64,000 nt of DNA from Bryobacteraceae bacterium (GTDB taxonomy: Bacteria > Acidobacteriota > Terriglobia > Bryobacterales > Bryobacteraceae), in assembly GCA_019752335.1 (NCBI GenBank), contig JAIEMJ010000011.1:62001-126000 (forward strand). The letters are read 5' to 3'. The position numbers were made by a program, and so were the translations under genes. The notes beneath the pieces were generated by a model. It worked only from the letters and a program-made list of their open reading frames with translations. It searched no databases and had not been told where the DNA came from. Below are positions 32,255 through 40,975 of the stretch, piece by piece (within the stretch, counting starts at the first letter, position 1; each line of letters starts with the position of its first letter).

Positions 32255-34031
32255 CATTCAACTCGACTTCCTCGGTGACCTGCGGCGCACGCACGACTGC
32301 GGCGCCCTGCGCCTGGCCCACGAAGGGCAGCGCGTCCTCTTGATGGGCTGGGTCCACCGCCGCCGCGATCTGGGCGGCGTCATCTTCATCCACCTGCGCG
32401 ACCGCGAAGGCACTTCGCAACTGGTCTTCCGCGGTGAGAGCTTCCCCGAACCGCACGCCCGCGCCGAGGACCTCCGCTCGGAGTACGTCATCGGCGTCAC
32501 CGGTATCGTCGAGAAGCGCTCCGCCGACACCATCAACCCCAACCTGCCCACCGGAGAAGTGGAAGTGGTGGTGGACAAAATTTGGATCTTCAATGAGAGC
32601 AAGACGCCGCCGTTCCCCATGGAAGACACGGTGGACGTCAGCGAAGACGCTCGCCTCAAGTACCGCTACGTCGACCTGCGCCGTCCGCGCATGCAACGCA
32701 ACATCATCCTGCGTTCGAAGATCTCCTTCGCCGTGCGGGAGTATCTCTACAGCCAGGGCTTTTTGGAATTGGAAACACCCTTCCTGACAAAAAGTACCCC
32801 GGAGGGGTCGCGGGACTTCCTCGTCCCTTCGCGCATCACGCCGGGCAGTTTTTATGCCTTGCCCCAGTCGCCGCAGATCTTCAAACAGCTCTTCATGGTG
32901 GCGGGCTACGACAAGTACTTCCAGATTGTCCGTTGCCTGCGCGACGAAGACCTCCGCGCTGACCGTCAGCCTGAGTTCACGCAGATCGACATCGAGATGG
33001 CCTTCCCGCAGCAGGAGCAAATCTTCGCCGCCGCCGAGCCGCTCGTGCAGAAGATGTGCGCCGTCGCCGGCTTTGAGATCCCCACGCCGTTCCCGCGCCT
33101 CACCTATGCCGAGGCCATGGACCGTTACGGCTCCGACAAGCCGGACACGCGCGTCCCTCCGCTCTACCGCGTCGAGGACTGCTTCGCCGGTACGGATCTC
33201 CCCATCGGCAATTTGCCTTGCGCCGCTATCGTCCTGCCCGGCACCGGCGCGCCGAGCCGCAAGGAACGCGACGAAATGAAGGCCTTCGGCAATGAGCGCG
33301 GCTTGCGCGTCTTCGACGACGCCAAGCGCCTGGATCGCGATTACGCTGAAGCCATGGCCAAGGTGCGCGCCCGCACGGGCGCGGGCGAAAACGACCTGTT
33401 AGTGCTGGCCGGTTGGGCCGCCGCCGAAGCCAAAGGCGCCCGTCCCGCGGAAACCGTTCTGAAGGGCTGTGGCGCGCTGCGCATGTTCGCCGCCCAGATG
33501 TTCAACGACCGCCATAAGCTCCTTGACCCCAAGAATCTCCAATGGCTGTGGGTGACAGACTTCCCCATGTTCGAATGGGACGACGAGGATGAGCGCTGGG
33601 TGGCGGCGCACCACCCCTTCTGTACGGTGCCTGATTCCGACATGGACAAGCTCGAAAGTGATCCGGCCAACTGCCGCGCCTTGTCGTATGACCTGGTGAT
33701 GAACGGCAATGAACTCGCCAGCGGCAGCATTCGTATTCATCGGCGCGACATTCAGGCCAAGGTCTTCAAGGCGTTGGGCCTGTCGGATGAAGAAGCCCGG
33801 TCCAAGTTTGGCTTCCTGCTGGACGCACTAGAGTACGGCGCTCCGCCGCACGGCGGCATGGCCCTCGGGCTGGACCGCATTGTGATGTTGCTCGTCGGGG
33901 AGCAGAGCATCCGGGACGTGATTCCGTTCCCGAAGACCACCAAAGGCACAGACGTGATGTGCGAAGCACCTTCGACGGTGGCGGATAAGCAACTCCGCGA
34001 ACTGGGTATTGCGCTGCGCAAGCCGCAGTAG
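32247..34031 (+). CDS. aspS: Aspartate-tRNA ligase
   Basis: Charges tRNA-Asp. The 594-aa bacterial-type enzyme has an N-terminal OB fold (GWVHRRRDLGGVIFIHLRDREG), motif 2 around YFQIVRCLRDEDLRADRQPEFTQIDIEM, the bacterial GAD insertion in the middle, and motif 3 near GMALGLDRIVMLL. The QSPQIFKQLFMVAGYDKYFQI segment is diagnostic for AspRS. The overlap of 8 nt with hisS and uniform direction with the gamma-CA gene indicate one operon. Whether it is discriminating for Asp versus Asn tRNA was not resolved. Confidence 0.97.
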   Translation: MPDIQLDFLGDLRRTHDCGALRLAHEGQRVLLMGWVHRRRDLGGVIFIHLRDREGTSQLVFRGESFPEPHARAEDLRSEYVIGVTGIVEKRSADTINPNLPTGEVEVVVDKIWIFNESKTPPFPMEDTVDVSEDARLKYRYVDLRRPRMQRNIILRSKISFAVREYLYSQGFLELETPFLTKSTPEGSRDFLVPSRITPGSFYALPQSPQIFKQLFMVAGYDKYFQIVRCLRDEDLRADRQPEFTQIDIEMAFPQQEQIFAAAEPLVQKMCAVAGFEIPTPFPRLTYAEAMDRYGSDKPDTRVPPLYRVEDCFAGTDLPIGNLPCAAIVLPGTGAPSRKERDEMKAFGNERGLRVFDDAKRLDRDYAEAMAKVRARTGAGENDLLVLAGWAAAEAKGARPAETVLKGCGALRMFAAQMFNDRHKLLDPKNLQWLWVTDFPMFEWDDEDERWVAAHHPFCTVPDSDMDKLESDPANCRALSYDLVMNGNELASGSIRIHRRDIQAKVFKALGLSDEEARSKFGFLLDALEYGAPPHGGMALGLDRIVMLLVGEQSIRDVIPFPKTTKGTDVMCEAPSTVADKQLRELGIALRKPQ

Positions 34032-34119
34032 CGGTTCCACGATTCAGAAGGAATCGGGCCTGGTATCCTTCCGAGAATTGCGAAGAAAACTGGCCTCCGG
34101 CCCGACGACCGTTAGGCCA

Positions 34120-34911
34120 TTACCGCACCCGGGGCAGCCACATCCCCAGGGTGGCCGCCGCGATCCCGCTGGCGGTCAAGATGGTCAACACCGTGAGTGC
34201 ACCCGCCACACCGTAACGGACAACTGTGCTCCCGCCACGCTGCGCGCGGAGGTAGATCTCCAGGCAGGCCAGCGGCAGAAGGTATTGTGCGAAGGTGAGA
34301 AACGTCAAAAACGGTCCGGTAAAGGTCTTGGGATCGAAACCAACCGGAGCGCGATGAATCACCAGCCATAGCATCAGCCCCACGCGGAAAAACCAAACGC
34401 CACTCGCCACGAGAAACAGCCGCAGCGCCCACCCGCGATGCTCGGCGAACCGGCGCGCGCGGGCGTGGCGCCACGCCATGATGGCGCATAGGATAATCAG
34501 CACTGCGTTGATGCTGATGCTCACGTGCTGCACCATTCCGCCCACGGTACCCCGCGTCCACACCATGATCAGCCCCGCCACGCTCGCGCCCAACGCGCTG
34601 ACCACATAAACGCGGCCGGACCATCGGTGCAAGACCGGCCAGCGCCGCCGAATCCAAGGTATCAGTTGGACGCAGCCGGTAACCAACACGAGCAAAGCCC
34701 AAAGCAAATGCAGTCCCACGGCCGCATTGCCCGCCGCATCGCCCGGCACGTAGCCATGCGGCAACACCCGATTCCAGCCCTCCAATTTCCCCGACAACGT
34801 TAGCGGAGCGTAAAGCACAACGACGTAAAGCGAAAAAATCAACTGCCCCACGATGGCGACTGTGAACCACGCACTCCCCGAAAGACGCAAAGCTCGTTGT
34901 GAATCCAGCAC
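34120..34911 (-). CDS. DUF2306-type membrane protein
   Basis: A 263-aa protein with six to seven membrane helices. Between helices it has the features of the DUF2306 family: HLLWALLVLVTGCVQLIPWIR, a cytosolic RRWPVLHRWSGRVYV loop with conserved His, GLIMVWTRG, and FAEHRGWALRLFLVASGVWFFRVG. The function is unknown. It is convergent with aspS (88-nt gap) and faces a 390-nt gap on its upstream side. Confidence 0.8.
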   Translation of the reverse strand: MLDSQRALRLSGSAWFTVAIVGQLIFSLYVVVLYAPLTLSGKLEGWNRVLPHGYVPGDAAGNAAVGLHLLWALLVLVTGCVQLIPWIRRRWPVLHRWSGRVYVVSALGASVAGLIMVWTRGTVGGMVQHVSISINAVLIILCAIMAWRHARARRFAEHRGWALRLFLVASGVWFFRVGLMLWLVIHRAPVGFDPKTFTGPFLTFLTFAQYLLPLACLEIYLRAQRGGSTVVRYGVAGALTVLTILTASGIAAATLGMWLPRVR

Positions 34912-35301
34912 TGCATACCCATACGCTGGCCGGCAGGAGAAAAGTTCCGGTTAAGTGGAGATCAACCGCGAGTCCGGGTCAAGCCGCCTCAGGTCCAAAG
35001 GATCACTGGTGATCACCGTATGGCCGCGACGTGAGCATCAGCAATATCCGAGATCCCGCTTTTCGCCATCCAAGGTGAGTCCACTCGCATCGTGGCCGAC
35101 CCCGTTTCGCCGGTTGGCGTTAAGGTGCCCGACAAAAGCACCTTACGCTACGCCGACAACAAAACAAAGCCAAATCGCTTTGGCCTTCTACTTCCAGGGG
35201 ACGGGAGGAATTCGCTAAGTGGAGTGATGGGAAGGGGTTAGCGGGGAGGAAGTCAGCGGTTACCGGTGGGCGGGCCGGGGGGCCCGCCCTACGATTGGTT
35301 A
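34912..35301. other. Intergenic region with eroded coding-like text and repeats
   Basis: 390 nt between the DUF2306 and HtrA genes. One plus-strand frame after a TGA near 35034 reads coding-like text (EIPLFAIQGESTRIVADPV ... VPDKSTLRYADN) without a start or a recognised family, ending about 35242. The right half holds a repeat shared with 30393-30416 and the palindrome at 35268-35289. A pseudogene remnant is possible; I cannot name it. Confidence 0.4.
35268..35289. repeat. GC-only palindrome next to the HtrA stop codon
   Basis: GGGCGGGCC (35268-35276) and GGCCCGCCC (35281-35289) form a perfect 9-bp stem with a GGGG loop, 12 nt beyond the HtrA stop on the minus strand. No T-run follows, so it is more like a REP palindrome than an intrinsic terminator. 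Confidence 0.65.
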
Positions 35302-36912
35302 CTACTCAGTGGCCGGTAAGGAGCCGGAGAGGTAGAGGCCCTGCCAGGCGCCGCCGCGGCCGAGGCTGCGCATGATGCGGAAGGCGACAGGGTCGCCAGT
35401 CTTGAGCGAACCTTGCACCTTGCGGACATCGTCGATGGAGTAGACCGGGGTGCGGTTGATGGAGACGATGACGTCGTTCGGGAGGACGCCGATCTGCTCG
35501 GCGAAGCTCTCGGGCTCCACCTTCGAAACGCGAACGCCGCGCTTGTCGTCGAGTTGCATTTCGGCGCGGTCGGCTTCCGGAATGGCGACGATACCGACGC
35601 CGAACTTCGCGGTGGAGGTGGACGAGACGGTGGTGGGCTCCTCGGGCAATTCACGGCCACCGGTGACGCGCGCATCCTTGGCGTAGACCTTCAGGCGGTC
35701 TTCAATGGTGACGTTAAAGGCCATCTTTTTGCTATCGCCCTTGGCGTCCATGCGTTCGCCCTCGATCTTCACCGTCCCACCAACCGGAGCTTCGGAGACG
35801 CGCGACATCAGGTCGTCGCCGTCTTTGAAGGGCTTGCCGTTCATGGAAAGCAGGATGTCTTCCTTGCGAATACCGGCCTTTTCGGCGGGTCCGCCGGGCT
35901 GAACGCTATCGACGATGACGCCGCCGGAGAGACCGAGGGCCTTGAAGGTTTCGGTCTTAGTCTGCTTGGCGAACGAGACGCCCACCGAGCCGCGCACGAC
36001 GCGGCCGTGCTCAATGATGGAGTTGTAGACTTTGGCGGCCATGTTCACCGGCAGGGCGAAGCCGATGCCGTTGTAGGTACCGGTTTCGGTGGCGATCATG
36101 GTGTTGATGCCGATCACCTCGCCGTTGCGGTTGAGCAGCGGACCGCCGGAGTTACCGGGGTTAATAGCGGCGTCGGTCTGGATAAAGCGCTGAAACATCT
36201 GGGCACCGTTGATGTCGCGGCCCTTGGCGCTGACGATGCCGACGGTGACCGAAGTTTCGAGGCCGAACGGAGCGCCGATGGCGACGGCCCAATCGCCGAC
36301 CTGCACACCGTCGGAGTTGGCGATGCGGATGGGCTCCAGCGGCTTGCCGGCGGAAATCTTCAGGACGGCGATGTCGGTTTCCTTGTCGGTGCCGACGACC
36401 TTGGCCTTGTACTCGGTGTCCTGGTTGGGGAACTTGACGAAGATGTGGTCGGCTTTGTTCACCACGTGATCATTGGTGATAATGTAGCCGGCGCGGTCGA
36501 CAACGAAGCCGGACCCAGAGCCCTGGCGCTTCGAGGGAGGCTGCATCGGCATGCCCTGGCCACCGCCCTGGCCGAAGAAGCGGCGCAGCATGTCCATCTG
36601 ATCCTCATCGCCTTCTTCGGCGTCCGGCAGGGGCGCGTTGCGGGGCAGACGGCGCGAAGAAGTAATGGCCTTGGGCGTGTAGTCCGTGCGGATGTAGACG
36701 ACGGAGGGCTCCACGCGCTTGGCGAGTTCGGTGAATTCGTTCGCGACCTTGGTGGCGGGCGGAATCACCAGAGGCGTCGCATCGGGCGCGGCCTGGCTTT
36801 CCTTAGCGGCCACCGAGGTGCTGACGAGGGTGCCGATCAGCACGCCCACGGAGAGCGTGAAGACCAGCAAGCTGGTGGAGAATATTTTCTGTTGTTTCAA
36901 CTTGGCGAACAT
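35302..36912 (-). CDS. degP: Do-family serine protease with two PDZ domains
   Basis: Periplasmic quality-control protease (HtrA/DegP/DegQ type). The 536-aa protein starts with a short cytosolic tail and one membrane segment (FSTSLLVFTLSVGVLIGTLV), so it is anchored or cleaved. The trypsin-like domain has the triad His149 (ITNDHVV), Asp180 (ETDIAVLK) and Ser255 (NPGNSGGPLL). Two PDZ domains follow, the first with GGVIVDSVQPGGPAEKAGIRKEDI and the second with VRVSKVEPESFAEQIG. The upstream 50 nt separate it from the EamA gene in the same direction. Confidence 0.94.
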   Translation of the reverse strand: MFAKLKQQKIFSTSLLVFTLSVGVLIGTLVSTSVAAKESQAAPDATPLVIPPATKVANEFTELAKRVEPSVVYIRTDYTPKAITSSRRLPRNAPLPDAEEGDEDQMDMLRRFFGQGGGQGMPMQPPSKRQGSGSGFVVDRAGYIITNDHVVNKADHIFVKFPNQDTEYKAKVVGTDKETDIAVLKISAGKPLEPIRIANSDGVQVGDWAVAIGAPFGLETSVTVGIVSAKGRDINGAQMFQRFIQTDAAINPGNSGGPLLNRNGEVIGINTMIATETGTYNGIGFALPVNMAAKVYNSIIEHGRVVRGSVGVSFAKQTKTETFKALGLSGGVIVDSVQPGGPAEKAGIRKEDILLSMNGKPFKDGDDLMSRVSEAPVGGTVKIEGERMDAKGDSKKMAFNVTIEDRLKVYAKDARVTGGRELPEEPTTVSSTSTAKFGVGIVAIPEADRAEMQLDDKRGVRVSKVEPESFAEQIGVLPNDVIVSINRTPVYSIDDVRKVQGSLKTGDPVAFRIMRSLGRGGAWQGLYLSGSLPATE

Positions 36913-36962
36913 GATGTTACTGACTCCTCAAAGTAAGAAACGAAGTAAAGTTTACAAACGAA

Positions 36963-37859
36963 CTAACTCAATGGCGCTCTGCTCCATTGATGTTTCCAAA
37001 AGCGTGCGGGTTTCAATTCCACCACCAGAATCCCCGCCAAAATCAGGGCGGCGCCCGCGGCGGCCCGCGGGGTGACTTCCTCGCCGGCCCAAGCCCAGGC
37101 GAAGAAGCAGGCAAATACCGGTTCCAAGGCAAACAACAAGGCCGCCCGCGTGGCAGGCACCGTCTGTTGCGCCCAGCTTTGCAGGCCGATGGCGAGGGCC
37201 GTGGCAAAAACTCCCGTTAGTATTATGGCGAAAATCGTGCGCGAAGACCAGACAATCCGCGGCGTCTCCACCGCAGCGCCCAGAATCGCCAGACCAACCG
37301 CGCAAACCGCCAACTGGACTAAGGTAGAAACCTGCGGATCGCCCGCGCGGGCGGCTTCGCCCGTCACCATGATGTGCGCCGCGAAGACAAAGGCGCAGCC
37401 GATGGTGAGCGCATCGCCCAAACTGGGGGCCTGCCATAAGTCTTTCGTCATCGTCATCAGTGCCATCCCCGCCGTGGCGAAAATAATTCCCAGCCATTCC
37501 CGGGGACGGGGGCCTACTCGATTGACGAGCGAACTCAACAAAGGTACCAAGACAATGTAGAGGCCAGTGAGAAAGGCGCTTTTCGAAATGGTGGTGAGGC
37601 GCAGGCCCGCCGTTTGCAGCGACATGCCGCCCATCAGCAGCAATCCGCCAGCCAGACACCAGCGCATTTGCCGCCAGGGGTAGGAGTACTGCTTCAGGCG
37701 GGGGGCCAGGACCAGGGCCATCGCCAGACTACCGAGGGCAAAGCGTAGAGCCAGGAATAGCAGGGTGGAGACTTCGCTGAGGGCGTCCTTGACGATGACG
37801 AAGGAGGTACCCCAGATGAAGGTAGCCAGGATGATGGCCAGGTCGCCGCGGGAGATCAT
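36963..37859 (-). CDS. EamA/DMT-family transporter
   Basis: A 298-aa inner-membrane protein with ten helices formed by two EamA repeats. The first repeat begins LAIILATFIWGTSFVIVKDAL and RFALGSLAMAL, and the second near SLGDALTIGCAFVFAAHIMV with the conserved ALLFALEPVFACFFAWAWAGEEVT. Substrate (metabolite or drug export) is unknown. It overlaps the M20 peptidase gene by 4 nt on its upstream side. Confidence 0.9.
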   Translation of the reverse strand: MISRGDLAIILATFIWGTSFVIVKDALSEVSTLLFLALRFALGSLAMALVLAPRLKQYSYPWRQMRWCLAGGLLLMGGMSLQTAGLRLTTISKSAFLTGLYIVLVPLLSSLVNRVGPRPREWLGIIFATAGMALMTMTKDLWQAPSLGDALTIGCAFVFAAHIMVTGEAARAGDPQVSTLVQLAVCAVGLAILGAAVETPRIVWSSRTIFAIILTGVFATALAIGLQSWAQQTVPATRAALLFALEPVFACFFAWAWAGEEVTPRAAAGAALILAGILVVELKPARFWKHQWSRAPLS

Positions 37860-39091
37860 TGCAGCAGGTGGGCGAGCGTGAGCAGAACGCGGCGGAGGGC
37901 CAGGTCACGGTGCTCGGGGTGGTACCACTCGCCGGGCGTGTGCGCGCCGCCGCCCTGGCCGCCGGCGCCGATGGACACGGCGGGCAGGCCCAGGGAGAGC
38001 GGAATATTGGCGTCGGTGGAGGCGCAGTCCGGCAAGGCGCGGATGCCGAGGAAGGCGTCAACGGACTGCAGGGCGGCCAGCAGAGTGGACTCGGCGGGCA
38101 AGGCGCCGCCCGGGCGAAAGCCAATTTCGCGCAGCTTCGCCGTAACGCGGGGCGGTTTACCGGGGAAGGGCGGAATGCGGCCGTTTTCGATCTCGAGGGC
38201 GCGCTCCACACAGTCCGTGAGCAGCTCGGCGAGCTCGTCCAGGCGGCTGGTGCTTTCGGAGCGCAGGTCGAGCTTGGTGCGGGCCTCGGTGGGAATCGAG
38301 TTGATGGAAGCGCCGCCTTCAATGATGCCGAAGTTAAAGCTAGCGCGCGGCTCGCCGGTGACGAAAAGGGCGGCAAAAGCGGCGATGACTTGTGAAATAG
38401 CGTGGATGGGGTTGGCGACACCGAAGTCAGCCCAGGAGTGGCCGCCGGGTCCGGTGAGGACGATTTCGTAGCGCCGGGAGCCGAGGGCTTTGCTGGTGAT
38501 GTGGGCGGTGCCGGGTCCGTCGAGGACGAGGAACGTTTCCAGCCGCGAGGCCAGCGAAGATTGGCGGCAGAGGTAGCGCATGCCGCTCAGGTTGCCTTCG
38601 CCCTCCTCGCCGACATTGGCGCAAAGCACGATGCGGGCGGCGCCCAGATGGTCAATCGGTTCGTCGCGCAGGGCGCGGGCGAGAGCGAGGAGGCCGGTGA
38701 GTCCGGCGCCGTTATCGGCGACGCCGGGGCCATAGAATTTGCCGTCCGGCCCGATGCGGATGTCGTCGTTTTGGCGGGGCGCCAGCACGGTGTCGAGGTG
38801 GGCGGTGACGGCGATGAGTTGGTTGCCGCCGGGGTCGCCGTAGGGGAAGCAGATCACGTTGCCGGCGCGGTCAATCTTGGCGTCGGCGCCCATGGCGCGG
38901 AACTGCTCGAACATCCAGGCGGCGCGCTTTTGTTCGAAGAAGGTGGGCGCGGGGATCCGGCAAAGCTCGAGGTGCTGGGCGTTGATCCAGGCGCGTTCGC
39001 GGGCAAAGAAGCGCAGGGCTTGACGCAGGCCGTCGGCCGACGCGAGGTCGGCGGTGAGGGGCGCGGCGGATGCGCGGCGAAGGAGGGCCAC
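37856..39091 (-). CDS. M20/M42-type zinc aminopeptidase-like protein
   Basis: A 411-aa co-catalytic metallopeptidase. Metal ligands are seen in VTAHLDTV (His, with the catalytic Asp two residues later), GVADNGAGLTG (bridging Asp), GEEGEGN (catalytic Glu and ligand Glu), VLDGPG, and a late His in HTPGEWYHPEHRD. A lid domain (ALGSRRYEIVLTGPGGHSWADFG) is inserted, as in PepT and related tripeptidases; GGHSWADFG is a typical tetramer/dimer-interface motif. No signal peptide. It is likely cytosolic peptide breakdown. Overlaps the EamA gene by 4 nt. Confidence 0.88.
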   Translation of the reverse strand: MALLRRASAAPLTADLASADGLRQALRFFARERAWINAQHLELCRIPAPTFFEQKRAAWMFEQFRAMGADAKIDRAGNVICFPYGDPGGNQLIAVTAHLDTVLAPRQNDDIRIGPDGKFYGPGVADNGAGLTGLLALARALRDEPIDHLGAARIVLCANVGEEGEGNLSGMRYLCRQSSLASRLETFLVLDGPGTAHITSKALGSRRYEIVLTGPGGHSWADFGVANPIHAISQVIAAFAALFVTGEPRASFNFGIIEGGASINSIPTEARTKLDLRSESTSRLDELAELLTDCVERALEIENGRIPPFPGKPPRVTAKLREIGFRPGGALPAESTLLAALQSVDAFLGIRALPDCASTDANIPLSLGLPAVSIGAGGQGGGAHTPGEWYHPEHRDLALRRVLLTLAHLLQ

Positions 39092-39150
39092 GCTCTTAGT
39101 GTACGTCGTCTCGCACCGCCCCCGAAATCAGTCTCAATCGCGCTAGAGTG

Positions 39151-39657
39151 CTACAGACCAAGGTCACTCAGGGTGATGGAGAAGCTGTACTGTGGGAGCC
39201 GAAGCGCTTCAACCGGGTGAAGACCGGCAGCGTCGTAAGCGTAGAGTTGCTTGGCGTCAGGGTCGACCAGCCAGATGTTTTCGATACCCCAGGCGCGATA
39301 CTCCACGAATTTCTTCAGCGTCTCAGTAAGCCGGTCGTCCGGAGATGCTACTTCAACGGCAACCAGGGGCGGCGTATCGGGGACCGCGGTGCAGGGCTCG
39401 GCTCCCGCGAAGACGGAGAGATCCGGAATGCGGTACTTTTTCTGTCCCGCGATGGCGAGCCTGATCTCCGTGGCCGGGAAAATCGCAAATTGTTTGCCAA
39501 GGATCCAGAACAGGGCGTAGAGCAGACCTTGGATCCTTCCATGCAAGTAGGTGGGCATGCCCCGCTCGACAATCTCCCCATCGACGTATTCTCGATCAGT
39601 TCCCTCAAAAGACATCGCCAAGTAGGCTTCGGGAGCGATCAGGGTGGCGGTTGCCAT
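39151..39657 (-). CDS. Uma2-family protein 1 (PD-(D/E)XK nuclease fold)
   Basis: A 168-aa Uma2 (DUF820) protein. It has the core of the family: REYVDGEIVERGMPTYLHG, KYRIPDLSVF with the acidic residue, VAVEVASPDDRLTETLKKFVEYRAWGI (E-x-V-S-P motif, followed by the catalytic-type Lys/Arg), and IWLVDPDAKQLYAY. Proteins of this fold are restriction-endonuclease-like; no biochemical role is established for most. It is one of three paralogues of exactly equal length within 2.4 kb, all on the minus strand and sharing the C-terminal xDLGL. Upstream is the divergent C45-like pseudogene. Confidence 0.9.
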   Translation of the reverse strand: MATATLIAPEAYLAMSFEGTDREYVDGEIVERGMPTYLHGRIQGLLYALFWILGKQFAIFPATEIRLAIAGQKKYRIPDLSVFAGAEPCTAVPDTPPLVAVEVASPDDRLTETLKKFVEYRAWGIENIWLVDPDAKQLYAYDAAGLHPVEALRLPQYSFSITLSDLGL

Positions 39658-39712
39658 AGCGTTATCTTACTACGCAAGGCAAACTCACCGTTACAAGGAA
39701 GGCCGTCTGCAA

Positions 39713-40447
39713 ATGATTCCTGGACGCTATGCTGGTAGTCTCATGCAGCAAGTAGACCTCAGCGAGGAAGCAGCCCTTCGTTGGAGGCTGTCCGCGGAAC
39801 AAAACGCTTGGGCTCGCGAACTCTTTGACACCTACCAGCGTGATCTCGGACTCGAACCCTCGTTGGTGAGCCAAATGTCGCGTCCGGTGATTCTTGAGAG
39901 CCATTGGCAAGAGATGGAGGGCATCGCGTCGCGGGCGAACATAGCGCTGGATGACGTCGTTTGTGGCAACCTCTACTACGACGCCTTGAAAGCCGTATTG
40001 ACCGGTTGCACCGCGTTCGCCGTAGACACGCCGGCGGGGCCGCTCCACGCCCGAAATCTCGATTGGTGGACGGAGAATGATGCCTTAGTGACGCGGTTCA
40101 GCAGCGCGGCGGCGGGCGAATTCATCACAGTGGATTGGCCGGGCTTCATGGGGGCGTTTTCTGGCGTCGCACCCGGCCGTTTTGCGGTGACCTTGAATGC
40201 CGTGATTAGTGATGAGCCCTTGCTGGCCGCGCTAAAGACCCAAATCGGCCAGGGTGATGGAGAACTCATACTGCGGAAGGGAAAGCGCCGCCACGGGGTG
40301 AAGGCCGGTAGCGTCGTAGAGATAGAGTTGCTTGGCCACCGGGTCAACCATCCAGACGTTGGGGACGCCCCAAGTGCGGTACTCGCCAAATTTGGTGAGG
40401 GTATCGATGAGACGGTCGTCCGGCGATGCGATCTCGATGGCCACTAG
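39713..40447 (+). pseudogene. Truncated C45/acid ceramidase-like hydrolase
   Basis: The frame from the ATG at 39713 reads as a C45-type Ntn hydrolase for about 172 residues: VVCGNLYYDALKAV, the nucleophile Cys99 in LTGCTAFAVDTPAGP, and LHARNLDWW. At about 40231 the protein-like text stops and the frame runs on as the exact antisense of the neighbouring Uma2 gene to a stop at 40447. Family members are about 300-350 aa, so the C-terminal half is missing, and it is not found elsewhere in the window. No signal peptide is present. The remaining protein would lack half the Ntn fold and is probably inactive. Confidence 0.7.
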
Positions 40448-40738
40448 CGGCGGCGTATCAGGTATGGGTTGGGACGGTTCCCGGCCGCTGAATACAGCCA
40501 CGTCCGGGATCCGGTAGAGCCGCTGCGGATCTAGCGCGTGACGAAACTCCGTCACGATGAAGAGCGGATAATGGCCTATCAAGGCGCCAAACCGGATGCA
40601 CAGGAGCGCTTGGATCTTGCCGTGGAGGTAGGTCGGCATACTTCGTTCCCGGAGTTCGCCATGGACAAACTCGCGGTCTGGTCCTGCGAATGAAGTGGCG
40701 AGGTACTCTTTGGGATCGACTCGAGTTGGGGCCGCCAT
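40232..40738 (-). CDS. Uma2-family protein 2 (PD-(D/E)XK nuclease fold)
   Basis: A second 168-aa Uma2 protein, close to its neighbours: REFVHGELRERSMPTYLHGK, LYRIPDVAVF, VAIEIASPDDRLIDTLTKFGEYRTWGV, and VWMVDPVAKQLYLYD. Its stop codon lies precisely where the C45-like reading loses its protein-like character. The frame is intact, so this copy may be functional. It shares strand and length with the other two copies, but differs in the middle (ALLCIRFGALIGHYPLF). Confidence 0.9.
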   Translation of the reverse strand: MAAPTRVDPKEYLATSFAGPDREFVHGELRERSMPTYLHGKIQALLCIRFGALIGHYPLFIVTEFRHALDPQRLYRIPDVAVFSGREPSQPIPDTPPLVAIEIASPDDRLIDTLTKFGEYRTWGVPNVWMVDPVAKQLYLYDATGLHPVAALSLPQYEFSITLADLGL

Positions 40739-40759
40739 AAACCCAGGTTAACTCCAGAC

Positions 40760-40975
40760 CTACACCGCCAAACTATCGAAGATCAGGAGCGTGGCCCAGC
40801 CGTTCGCGAAGTTGGGCCAGTCGGCGGCCGCCGCTTGGCCTTCGGGGGATGGCAGTGCCATCTGGATGTCCGCCAGGGAATCGAAATCCAGCGTCGCGAT
40901 CCGGTGGGGCGCGGTTCCTGCCAAGGCTTGCATCGGACCCTGATTAATCGTGTAGTTCCGCAGGCCAGGAGTGAA
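40760..40975 (-). pseudogene. 5'-truncated EthD-family gene
   Basis: 71 codons on the minus strand, with no start codon, begin directly after the stop of the third Uma2 gene and end at TAG 40760-40762. The text FTPGLRNYTINQGPMQ, APHRIATLDFDSLADIQMAL and PSPEGQAAAADWPNFANGWA matches the C-terminal two thirds of EthD proteins (PGLRRY ... FDSLEDL ... SPEGQAA). About 30 N-terminal residues with the first strand and the THxPL region are missing. It is therefore a remnant, created by whatever placed the Uma2 gene there. Confidence 0.7.

Noticed and set aside
35413-36936. Plus-strand frame of 507 codons
   Set aside because: Antisense of the HtrA gene, whose triad and PDZ motifs are intact.
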